DNA of 13,927 bases from Bacteroidota bacterium. Its GTDB lineage: Bacteria > Bacteroidota > Bacteroidia > Bacteroidales > PXBB01. A program made the translations under genes and the position numbers. The notes under the pieces are model-generated. The model made no database searches. It saw only the letters and a program-made list of their open reading frames with translations, and was not told the origin of the DNA. The stretch's first letter is position 1; every line of letters begins with the position of its first letter. Shown piece by piece: positions 1 to 5,585 of the stretch. The stretch lies in contig JAKIYU010000040.1 in NCBI GenBank assembly GCA_022708385.1, positions 1 through 13,927 of the forward strand. Direction: 5' to 3'.

Positions 1-2
1 TT

Positions 3-224
3 GTACCCACACCCGGACAAACCGAGCAGGAATACCTGGCCGTTCACCTCGGGAAAACAGGCTTGTTTGCCAGTATTGCACAGGAGCAGCTGAGCCTTGA
101 AAACATCCGTAATCTCTCCCCCTCTTCTATTCCCGCTCTTCCCGATTTTGACCAGGAAAAATTATTACACGAAAAGCTCAGTATAATTGCGGAAATATTA
201 AAGAAAAAACAGAAATTTGCATAA
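3..224 (+). CDS. Glycosyltransferase, MurG/GT28-like, C-terminal fragment
   Basis: The window opens inside a gene read in frame 3; 73 codons remain before the TAA at 222-224. The visible start is V-P-T-P-G-Q-T-E-Q-E-Y-L-A. The PTPGQxEQxYLA stretch resembles the C-terminal nucleotide-sugar-binding half of MurG-like (GT28-type) glycosyltransferases, where a conserved Q/E pair contacts the donor sugar. The remaining tail is a short helix pair ending in a lysine-rich segment (ILKKKQKF), as expected for a peripheral membrane enzyme. The GtrA-family gene starts 14 bp downstream, so the two are probably co-transcribed, which fits a role in building a surface glycan. The N-terminal acceptor-binding half lies outside the window, so substrate and acceptor cannot be inferred. 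The family call rests on one motif. Confidence 0.7.
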   Translation, partial: VPTPGQTEQEYLAVHLGKTGLFASIAQEQLSLENIRNLSPSSIPALPDFDQEKLLHEKLSIIAEILKKKQKFA

Positions 225-238
225 ATAAAAGCAAAAAC

Positions 239-622
239 TTGAACAGTTTATTTGTAACCCGTTTTATTAAATTTGTGGTGGTAGGATTCAGCGGCCTTTT
301 CATTGATTTTGGCCTGACCTATTTGTTTAAAGAAAAAATACGTCTGCAAAAATATATGGCCAACAGTATCGGATTTATTACAGCGGCCACATCAAATTAT
401 TTTCTCAACCGCATCTGGACTTTTCACAGTCAGAATCCCGAAATGGTGACAGAATACGGAAAATTCATACTGATTTCCCTGATAGGTCTGGCAATAAACA
501 CCTTTGTGCTTTGGCTGCTGGTTTCGAAGATGAAGTGGCATTTTTATTTTTCGAAACTTCTGGCTATAGGTGTAGTAACATTATGGAATTTTTCAATGAA
601 CGTGATATATACGTTTTCCTGA
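239..622 (+). CDS. GtrA-family small integral membrane protein
   Basis: A 127-residue protein with four hydrophobic segments (about residues 8-30, 41-59, 74-95 and 101-126), the layout and length of the GtrA family. GtrA-type proteins are thought to move or position polyprenyl-phosphate-linked sugars across the inner membrane for O-antigen, teichoic acid or arabinogalactan modification. The family motif N-x-x-x-N-x-x-W/Y-T-F is seen twice, as NYFLNRIWTF at 53-62 and NFSMNVIYTF at 117-126, which suggests an internal duplication of a two-helix unit. The start is TTG; no in-frame ATG lies between the preceding stop and the first membrane segment, and the TTG gives the usual short N-terminus. It sits 14 bp after a glycosyltransferase gene and 4 bp before a radical SAM gene, so it is probably the membrane component of that operon. 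Confidence 0.88.
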   Translation: MNSLFVTRFIKFVVVGFSGLFIDFGLTYLFKEKIRLQKYMANSIGFITAATSNYFLNRIWTFHSQNPEMVTEYGKFILISLIGLAINTFVLWLLVSKMKWHFYFSKLLAIGVVTLWNFSMNVIYTFS

Positions 623-626
623 GGAT

Positions 627-2030
627 ATGATTTTAAACTTCCATAGCAAAGGGCATTACAGGCCGTCGGGAAAACTTCTTGAGGCCTATCAGGCATTGCG
701 GGCGGATAAAACGTCGCCCTGGCTCTGCAATGCCCCATTCCGCTCCCTGTTGTTTATCCCCACGGGCGAAATGATGGTATGCCATTACAACAGGGGCTAT
801 CAGCTGGGTAAATATCCGGATAACAGCATTGAAGAGGTCTGGCAGGGAGATAAACTAAAAACGCTCAGGGACCATATCCTGAAAAACGATTTATCGGCAG
901 GTTGTCAGGCCTGTTTTTACGACTTGAAAATGAAAAACTTCAGGGCGCTGGGCGCGTCCAAATACGATTTCATTCCTGCCAATGAGCAAGGCTACCCTTC
1001 GCTAATGGAGTTTCAGCTTTCCAACACCTGCAACCTGGAGTGCATCATGTGCAGCGGCGAATATTCATCGGGCATCAGGGTCCACAGGGAAAAGGAAGCC
1101 CCTTACATCTCCCCTTTTGATGACAATTTTGTCCAAGCTCTGAAGCCATTTATCCCCCATCTCAAAAAAGCCTATTTCACTGGCGGTGAACCATTTATCA
1201 TACCCATTTACCGTAAAATATGGGAACTGATTTTCGAGCTGAACCCCGCTATTGAAATCAACATTTCCACCAATGCCTTTGCACTTGACGAGGAAATAAA
1301 ATCGCTTTTGGAAAAAGGGCGTTTTAACTTAACAGTTTCTATCGACAGCCTGCATCCCGGTCATTACGAGAGCATCAGGAAGAACGCACATTTTGACAAG
1401 GTTATGGAAAACATAGCCTATCTCAGAGCCTATTCCGAAAGGCATCAAAGGGTGTTTTCGGTTAAATTCATTGTCATCAGGCAGAATATGAACGATGTGC
1501 CTGAATTGTTCGATTATTTTAACGGGTTGGGTGTGCAACTTTTCCCAAAACTGGTTGATTTGCCCTATAAATATTCTCTATTGAGTTTGCCTTCGGATGC
1601 ATTAATGGGTCTCATTGAGAAATACCGGCAACAAAATTTCAGCAGTGATACCGTATTGAAAGAATTTAATGTAAGCCGTTTCAAAAATATGACACAAACA
1701 CTGACCGATTGGTACAGTAAAGTAGTGGAGCGGGAAAAGGACAAAAAACTACAAAATGCTTCTGCATCGGATTTGAAGCAGGGTATTTACCGTAAGACCG
1801 AAGCCTTTTTAAAAACTCAGAAAACCTTTGGGGATAATGAAAAGGCAGACCTGCTGGCAGCGCTAAACATGGTTTTTGAAAAAACAGAAAAGAAAATAAG
1901 TGATACAGGGGCTTTGTACAGGATATATTTTGCCTATCATGCGCTCGATGCCCGCCTTATCTGCGCTGAACTGATGCGAAACCCTGCCGAAAAGCTTGTG
2001 GCAAGATTTATTGAAGAATCGAAGGCGTAG
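627..2030 (+). CDS. Radical SAM protein with N-terminal twitch/SPASM-like domain
   Basis: A 467-residue radical SAM enzyme. The motif C-x3-C-x2-C (Cys135, Cys139, Cys142, in CNLECIMC) would bind the [4Fe-4S] cluster that cleaves S-adenosylmethionine; GGEP at 186-189 is the usual SAM-amino-group contact, and STN at 214-216 and SID at 238-240 fit later barrel strands. Before the barrel is a second cysteine set, Cys34-x17-Cys52-x40-Cys93-x2-Cys96, around a segment (LLFIPTGEMMVC, later SIEEVW) that reads like a SPASM/twitch auxiliary-cluster domain. Such domains more often follow the barrel; the N-terminal arrangement is found in a known subgroup of twitch-domain radical SAM proteins of uncertain substrate. 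About residues 345-467 are helical and lysine-rich and unassigned. The ATG is 4 bp after the GtrA stop, so translation is probably coupled. Nothing in the sequence identifies the substrate; a glycan- or lipid-linked acceptor is inferred only from the neighbours. Confidence 0.9.
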   Translation: MILNFHSKGHYRPSGKLLEAYQALRADKTSPWLCNAPFRSLLFIPTGEMMVCHYNRGYQLGKYPDNSIEEVWQGDKLKTLRDHILKNDLSAGCQACFYDLKMKNFRALGASKYDFIPANEQGYPSLMEFQLSNTCNLECIMCSGEYSSGIRVHREKEAPYISPFDDNFVQALKPFIPHLKKAYFTGGEPFIIPIYRKIWELIFELNPAIEINISTNAFALDEEIKSLLEKGRFNLTVSIDSLHPGHYESIRKNAHFDKVMENIAYLRAYSERHQRVFSVKFIVIRQNMNDVPELFDYFNGLGVQLFPKLVDLPYKYSLLSLPSDALMGLIEKYRQQNFSSDTVLKEFNVSRFKNMTQTLTDWYSKVVEREKDKKLQNASASDLKQGIYRKTEAFLKTQKTFGDNEKADLLAALNMVFEKTEKKISDTGALYRIYFAYHALDARLICAELMRNPAEKLVARFIEESKA

Positions 2031-2061
2031 TTGTATAAGTGTTTTATGTTAAACCCGAATT

Positions 2062-2097
2062 AATCATTAAGAGTTTTGTAAAAACAAACTAATGATT
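2062..2097. terminator. Hairpin after the radical SAM gene, possible terminator
   Basis: AATCATTA (2062-2069) pairs with TAATGATT (2090-2097), and inside it AGTTTTGT (2072-2079) pairs partly with ACAAACT (2084-2090). The stem begins 31 bp after the radical SAM stop codon. No T-run follows on the plus strand, so this is not a textbook intrinsic terminator; mRNA-end protection is equally possible. Confidence 0.4.
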
Positions 2098-2117
2098 CCA
2101 TGAGAGTAAGCCCTATA

Positions 2118-2163
2118 TGATTTATTACCAATGGCTTTTTTGAAAGGTATTGGTAATAAATCA
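2118..2163. repeat. 15-bp perfect inverted repeat, hairpin
   Basis: TGATTTATTACCAAT (2118-2132) is exactly repeated in reverse complement at 2149-2163, with a 16-base loop. It is the second of three inverted repeats in succession in this spacer. It could act as a bidirectional terminator between the operon upstream and the ATPase region, or be a remnant of a small mobile element. Confidence 0.6.
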
Positions 2164-2171
2164 GTTATCAA

Positions 2172-2317
2172 TGAGGCTGTCTCAAAAATCTCTCTTGCTG
2201 AAAATCATCATTGCCCCAACCCTAAAGGGTGTGCTGATTTTCAGCGACTTCCACCCTTTAGGGTTGGGGCAAAGAAGGCGCTGAAAATCACAAAATGAAT
2301 GTTTTGAGACAGCCTCA
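2172..2317. repeat. 146-bp nested inverted-repeat element (MITE-like)
   Basis: The outer arms TGAGGCTGTCTCAAAA (2172-2187) and its exact reverse complement (2302-2317) enclose a second perfect inverted repeat of 21 bp at 2211-2231 and 2252-2272, which contains CCAACCCTAAAGGG. An 11-mer, GCTGAAAATCA, occurs at 2197-2207 and 2280-2290 and inverted at 2234-2244, the last lying in the loop of the inner hairpin. The element has no room for a transposase. Its perfect termini suggest a short non-autonomous mobile element or a dispersed palindromic repeat. The related end sequence at 5381-5430 supports a dispersed family. No clear target-site duplication was seen. Confidence 0.7.
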
Positions 2318-2387
2318 TTTGGGTTAAATATTTTTTCATTTGTTCGTTTGCATCAGGGATAAGAGAAGAAAATCAAAGTGTTTTTGT

Positions 2388-2435
2388 ATTATCTAAAAAA
2401 GATTATCTAAAATAGATACTCTAAAACAGATAATT
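2388..2435. promoter_or_regulatory. 14-bp iteron array upstream of the ATPase gene
   Basis: Three head-to-tail 14-bp copies: ATTATCTAAAAAAG (2388-2401), ATTATCTAAAATAG (2402-2415) and ATACTCTAAAACAG (2416-2429), then a partial fourth (2430-2435). ATTATCT (2402-2408) also pairs with AGATAAT (2428-2434). The array ends a few bases before a TAnnTTTG promoter element and takes the place where a -33 box would be expected, the position of a regulator-binding site. The likely regulator is unknown; autoregulation by the ATPase is possible but not shown. Confidence 0.6.
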
Positions 2436-2439
2436 GTTG

Positions 2440-2447
2440 TATATTTG
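2440..2447 (+). promoter_or_regulatory. Bacteroidota -7 promoter element for the ATPase gene
   Basis: TATATTTG matches the TAnnTTTG -7 consensus of the main Bacteroidota sigma factor. It lies 19 bp before the ATPase start codon, giving a leader of about 14 nt. No TTG is seen at the -33 spacing, where the iteron array lies instead, so the promoter may depend on an activator. Confidence 0.6.
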
Positions 2448-2466
2448 CTTAATAAAATAGAAAAAG

Positions 2467-3603
2467 ATGAATCACACAACAAATCCATTTATTGTAAAAG
2501 CATATTTATCTAAAGAACTGTTCTGCGACAGAGAGAATGAGTTAAACGTTTTGCACCGCAATTTCAATAACGGTATTAATACCACAATTATCTCTCCTCG
2601 TAAAATGGGGAAATCCGGTTTAATACATCGTTTTTTTGATGATTTAAATTTCGAAAAAGATTTGGCTTCTGTTTATATTGATATATATGCCACATTGTCT
2701 CTGAAGGATTTTATTAAACATATTGCCGAAGCCATTATGAAGCGCTTTCCAGAAAAAACCAAAACAGGCAGAGCGTTTATGAAATTTTTAAAATCGTTAC
2801 GTCCTGTAATAAGTTTTGACCCATTTACAGGCCAACCACAAATTCAAATTAACTTCCAAACCGAATATGAGTCGGCACATACTATTCAAAACCTTTTTCA
2901 ATTTCTCGATGCTCAAAACATCAAAATAATTTGTGCTTTCGACGAATTTCAACAAATATCAAAATATCCTGAAAAAAATGTTGAGGCACTTCTGAGAACC
3001 CATATTCAGTCCTTAAAAAATGTATTTTTTATTTTTTGCGGGAGTAATAAATCTATGATGTCAGAAATTTTTACCAGTGCCAATAGGCCATTCTTTGCCA
3101 GCACCCGCCTTCTGTACTTAGATAAAATTGAAACAACGGCCTATAAGAAATTCATACAACATCATTTCGGCATTAATGGCAAACAAATATCCGAAGAAGC
3201 TATTGAATCCGTATTATTTTGGACAAAGCGTCACACCTTTTATACCCAGACTTTATGTAATGTCCTATTTTCTATGCATCACAATAAAGTATCCGTTGAA
3301 TCAGTAAAGGAAGCTATGTCGGAGATACTTACAGAAAATGAGCCCTATTTTTTTCAATACCGTCAGTTTTTAACACCTGCTCAATGGAATTACCTAATTG
3401 CAGTTGCAAAAGAAGAAGAGGTAACTCAAATCACTTCACAGAAATTTATCAGTAAATACCATATTGGCACCCCCGCAAACTCAAAAAGAATAATGAAATC
3501 GTTACTCGAAAAAGAACTTATTCTTGAAATTTTATCAGAAAAGGAAACCTGTTATCGGATATATGATGTGTTTTTTGGTCGTTGGCTGCAAACAAATTTT
3601 TAA
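2467..3603 (+). CDS. Solitary AAA+ ATP-binding protein (archaeal-ATPase-like STAND type)
   Basis: A 378-residue ATPase. The P-loop is atypical in composition but standard in form, S-P-R-K-M-G-K-S at 43-50. Walker B is IICAFDEF (154-161), with Asp159 and Glu160 likely coordinating and catalytic. FCGSNKSMM (190-198) resembles the sensor-1 strand common in this family, followed by a segment (NRPFF) typical of Bacteroidota members. The last 65 or so residues read like a winged-helix domain (TSQKFISKY, then NSKRIMKSLLEKELI and a short hairpin), which could bind DNA or a partner. No signal peptide or membrane segment is seen. The gene stands alone, is clearly AT-richer than the flanking genes, and is preceded by an iteron array. 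Proteins of this type are abundant and variably present in Bacteroidota, and their role is unsettled. The ATPase call is firm; the function is unknown. Confidence 0.88.
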   Translation: MNHTTNPFIVKAYLSKELFCDRENELNVLHRNFNNGINTTIISPRKMGKSGLIHRFFDDLNFEKDLASVYIDIYATLSLKDFIKHIAEAIMKRFPEKTKTGRAFMKFLKSLRPVISFDPFTGQPQIQINFQTEYESAHTIQNLFQFLDAQNIKIICAFDEFQQISKYPEKNVEALLRTHIQSLKNVFFIFCGSNKSMMSEIFTSANRPFFASTRLLYLDKIETTAYKKFIQHHFGINGKQISEEAIESVLFWTKRHTFYTQTLCNVLFSMHHNKVSVESVKEAMSEILTENEPYFFQYRQFLTPAQWNYLIAVAKEEEVTQITSQKFISKYHIGTPANSKRIMKSLLEKELILEILSEKETCYRIYDVFFGRWLQTNF

Positions 3604-3626
3604 TATTTTCATAATGAAATAATTCC

Positions 3627-3634
3627 TATTTTTG
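3627..3634 (+). promoter_or_regulatory. Putative -7 promoter element for glyA
   Basis: TATTTTTG matches TAnnTTTG and lies 37 bp before the glyA start codon, implying a leader of about 30 nt, too short for a riboswitch. No convincing TTG is visible at the -33 position, which falls over the stop codon of the ATPase gene. Confidence 0.5.
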
Positions 3635-3671
3635 AGGCCATTACTAAAAACAACCACTAAAATTTACAGAT

Positions 3672-4952
3672 ATGGAAAAAGACAATCAGATTTTCGACCT
3701 TATTGAACAGGAATACAAAAGACAGTTGCACGGCATTGAGCTTATTGCTTCTGAGAATTTTGTCAGTGAGCAGGTGCTTAAAGCCATGGGCAGTGTACTG
3801 ACGAACAAATACGCCGAAGGATACCCCGGCAAAAGGTATTACGGGGGTTGCCAGATAGTTGACCAGACTGAACAAATAGCCATTGACCGTGTTAAAGCGC
3901 TTTTTGGCGCCGAATGGGCCAATGTGCAGCCACACTCAGGCGCACAGGCTAATGCAGCCGTGATGCTGGCCGTACTCAAACCCGGCGATAAATTTCTCGG
4001 ACTGAACCTGTCGATGGGAGGCCACCTTTCGCATGGTGCACCGGTGAATCTTTCGGGAATACTATACAAACCGATAGCCTATGGTGTGAATGAAGCTACA
4101 GGCCGTGTGGATTACGATGAGATGGAAAAAACCGCCCTGGCCGAAAGACCCAAACTTATCCTTGCCGGTGCATCGGCCTATGCCCGCGACTGGGACTTTG
4201 CACGCATGAGGGCTATAGCAGATAAAATCGGCGCCATTCTCTGGGCCGATGTGGCGCACCCCGCCGGACTTATTGCCAAAGGCCTGCTCAACAACCCGTT
4301 CCCCCATTGCCATATAGTTACCAGTACCACGCACAAAACCCTCAGGGGCCCGCGTGGGGGTATCATTCTTATTGGCAAAGATTTCGAAAACCCGTGGGGG
4401 CTTACCACGCCTAAAGGTGAAATTAAAATGATGTCAACCCTACTCGACTCGGCTGTATTCCCCGGTACACAGGGTGGTCCGCTCGAGCATGTGATTGCTG
4501 CCAAAGCCGTAGCCTTTGGCGAAGCCCTTACCGACTCCTACAAACAATATTGTATCCAGGTGATGAAAAATGCCCAGGCTATGGCCAAAGCCTTTATAGA
4601 TAAAGGTTACCATGTAGTTTCGGGCGGTACCGACAACCATTTGCTGCTCATCGACCTGCGTAAGAACTTCCCCGACCTGACCGGCAAGGTGGTTGAGAAC
4701 ACCCTCGTGAGGGCCGATATAACCATCAATAAAAACATGGTGCCCTTCGACAGCCGTTCGCCTTTCCAGACTTCGGGCATACGTATCGGCACCCCGGCAG
4801 TGACCACCCGCGGCCTCAAAGAGAACCACATCACCGAAGTTGTTGAGATGATTGATAAAGTCATCAGAAACATCAATGATGAAAATGTGATTACCGATGT
4901 ACGCAGAAAAGCCAATGAACTGATGCATGAGTTCCCGTTGTTCGGGTGGTAG
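3672..4952 (+). CDS. glyA: Serine hydroxymethyltransferase
   Basis: A 426-residue, full-length cytosolic PLP enzyme that interconverts serine and glycine while charging tetrahydrofolate as 5,10-methylene-THF, the main one-carbon source for purines, thymidylate and methionine. The N-terminal signature ELIASENF is at 23-30, YAEGYPGKRYYGGC at 47-60, the cofactor-stacking region at QPHSGAQAN (86-94), WADVAHPAGLIAKG at 191-204 with the PLP-contacting Asp and His, and the Schiff-base lysine is Lys222 in STTHKTLRGPRGG. An extra segment after GGIILIGKDF (about 237-260) is common in Bacteroidota homologues. The ATG is the natural start, giving the usual short N-terminus. The gene is GC-richer than the ATPase before it and has its own promoter element, so it is probably transcribed alone. 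No terminator hairpin directly follows the stop. Confidence 0.98.
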   Translation: MEKDNQIFDLIEQEYKRQLHGIELIASENFVSEQVLKAMGSVLTNKYAEGYPGKRYYGGCQIVDQTEQIAIDRVKALFGAEWANVQPHSGAQANAAVMLAVLKPGDKFLGLNLSMGGHLSHGAPVNLSGILYKPIAYGVNEATGRVDYDEMEKTALAERPKLILAGASAYARDWDFARMRAIADKIGAILWADVAHPAGLIAKGLLNNPFPHCHIVTSTTHKTLRGPRGGIILIGKDFENPWGLTTPKGEIKMMSTLLDSAVFPGTQGGPLEHVIAAKAVAFGEALTDSYKQYCIQVMKNAQAMAKAFIDKGYHVVSGGTDNHLLLIDLRKNFPDLTGKVVENTLVRADITINKNMVPFDSRSPFQTSGIRIGTPAVTTRGLKENHITEVVEMIDKVIRNINDENVITDVRRKANELMHEFPLFGW

Positions 4953-4980
4953 GATAAGGCATTTGTTTTTTATAGTTAAG

Positions 4981-5086
4981 TGTCATTCTAAATCCCGACT
5001 GTAAACGTCGGGTTGAAGAATCTATATATGCAAATGAGATATTTCGCTTAGTTCGATAGGCTCACTACAAGTCGCTCAATATGACA
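4981..5086. repeat. 106-bp palindromic repeat with TGTCAT...ATGACA ends
   Basis: The ends TGTCATTCTAAAT and GCTCAATATGACA are imperfect inverted repeats. Inside are a small hairpin, CCCGAC (4994-4999) with GTCGGG (5007-5012), and GAAGAATCT, which pairs in part with AGATATTTC further on. This plan (TGTCATTC..., a variable tip, GAAGAATCT..., ...ATGACA) resembles dispersed intergenic palindromes seen in many Bacteroidota genomes, so a degenerate copy of such a MITE-like element is the best reading. Confidence 0.6.
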
Positions 5087-5100
5087 AAAGACATTTAATA

Positions 5101-5167
5101 CCGACTTGCTATCAATTTACTTAATTTAGCTCACTTCGTTTCTAAATTAAGATTGATAGTCAGTCGG
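5101..5167. repeat. 67-bp long-stem imperfect hairpin
   Basis: The left arm 5101-5129 (CCGACTtgCTATCAATt...CTTAATTTAG) pairs with the right arm 5142-5167 (CTAAATTAAgATTGATAGtcAGTCGG), with a few unpaired bases and a 12-base loop. The stem is over 20 bp long, much longer than a normal terminator stem, and is not followed by a T-run. Confidence 0.65.
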
Positions 5168-5173
5168 CATTTT

Positions 5174-5219
5174 CAAACCATACCAACAAAATTAATTTTA
5201 TTATTTTGTTGGCGGTTTG
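5174..5219. repeat. 46-bp hairpin
   Basis: CAAACC (5174-5179) and CCAACAAAAT (5183-5192) pair with ATTTTGTTGG (5203-5212) and GGTTTG (5214-5219), leaving ATA against C as an internal bulge and a 10-base AT loop. Confidence 0.65.
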
Positions 5220-5221
5220 GT

Positions 5222-5240
5222 ATAACTTAGCGCTAGTTAT
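5222..5240. repeat. Short palindrome
   Basis: ATAACT (5222-5227) and AGTTAT (5235-5240) flank TAGCGCT. It lies directly between two longer hairpins and is listed because it continues the series. Confidence 0.4.
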
Positions 5241-5263
5241 TGGTTTAGATAATGTTTTAAAGC

Positions 5264-5308
5264 GATTTTGTCACAAAATTTGAAAAAGTCAAATTTTCCG
5301 CCAAAATC
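5264..5308. repeat. Two-tier hairpin
   Basis: GATTTTG (5264-5270) pairs with CAAAATC (5302-5308), and within it AAAATTTG (5275-5282) pairs with CAAATTTT (5290-5297). The two stems are separated by symmetric 4-base interior loops (TCAC against CCGC). Confidence 0.6.
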
Positions 5309-5320
5309 TACATTTTTACT

Positions 5321-5379
5321 TATTTGCCCTGTACGGCTCTTAAAGCCATAAGGCTTTTCGCTTGTACAGGGTACAAATA
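5321..5379. repeat. Long hairpin with inner stem
   Basis: TATTTG plus CCCTGTAC (5321-5334) pairs with GTACAGGG (5364-5371) and, after a 2-base bulge, CAAATA (5374-5379). Inside, AAAGCC (5342-5347) pairs with GGCTTT (5352-5357). This is the strongest GC-containing stem of the series. Confidence 0.65.
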
Positions 5380-5380
5380 T

Positions 5381-5430
5381 GAGACTGTCTCAAAAGTTTG
5401 TAAAAAATATTTGACTTTTGAGACAGCCTC
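5381..5430. repeat. 50-bp inverted repeat with GAGRCTGTCTCAAAA ends
   Basis: GAGACTGTCTCAAAAGT (5381-5397) and ACTTTTGAGACAGCCTC (5414-5430) are complementary except at one position, with a 16-base AT loop. The ends match those of the 146-bp element at 2172-2317 apart from that one base, so the two belong to one repeat family; this copy looks like the two ends joined with almost no interior. Confidence 0.7.
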
Positions 5431-5472
5431 CATTTTGCAAAAAATCCTGAGTTATTCAGCAAGCCTTAATTG

Positions 5473-5555
5473 TACTAAACATAATTCGTAAAATAACACA
5501 TTTTTACTAAACATATTTCGTAATATGGTATAATTATTCTAAATATAATTCGTAA
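5473..5555. repeat. Three 19-bp direct repeats, 32-bp period
   Basis: TACTAAACATAATTCGTAA (5473-5491), TACTAAACATATTTCGTAA (5505-5523) and TTCTAAATATAATTCGTAA (5537-5555) recur exactly every 32 bp, about three helical turns, with unrelated 13-bp spacers. Same-face spacing is typical of multi-site protein binding. The array lies 30 bp beyond the stop codon of the minus-strand lipoprotein gene and is not in front of any start codon in the window, so what it controls is unclear. Confidence 0.7.
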
Positions 5556-5585
5556 TAAAGTGTTAATAATAGTATTGAAATTTCC

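Larger units (their letters stand above)
4953..5585. other. 633-bp gene-free stretch made of hairpins and spaced repeats
   Basis: No plausible coding frame is present on either strand. About 450 bp of it (4981-5430) is a near-continuous series of seven inverted repeats, annotated separately, and 5473-5555 carries three direct repeats with a 32-bp period. What remains between them is short AT-rich sequence. Confidence 0.75.

Noticed and set aside
3604..3671. Glycine or other riboswitch in front of glyA
   Set aside because: The whole gap is 68 bp and the predicted leader about 30 nt; no aptamer-like structure is visible.
4440..4928. 162-codon minus-strand frame opposite glyA
   Set aside because: It is a shadow of the strongly conserved glyA frame, with no recognisable motif, promoter or operon partner.
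5222..5240. Integron attC-like site (ATAACT...AGTTAT)
   Set aside because: The core-site consensus GTTRRRY/RYYYAAC is not met, and there is no integrase gene or cassette arrangement.
2172..5430. Composite transposon carrying the ATPase and glyA
   Set aside because: Neither flanking repeat can encode a transposase, and glyA is a core gene with typical composition. The related ends are more simply dispersed repeats.
5473..5555. Short CRISPR-like array
   Set aside because: The repeats are only 19 bp, imperfect, with 13-bp AT-rich spacers, and no cas gene is present. The spacing fits protein-binding sites better.
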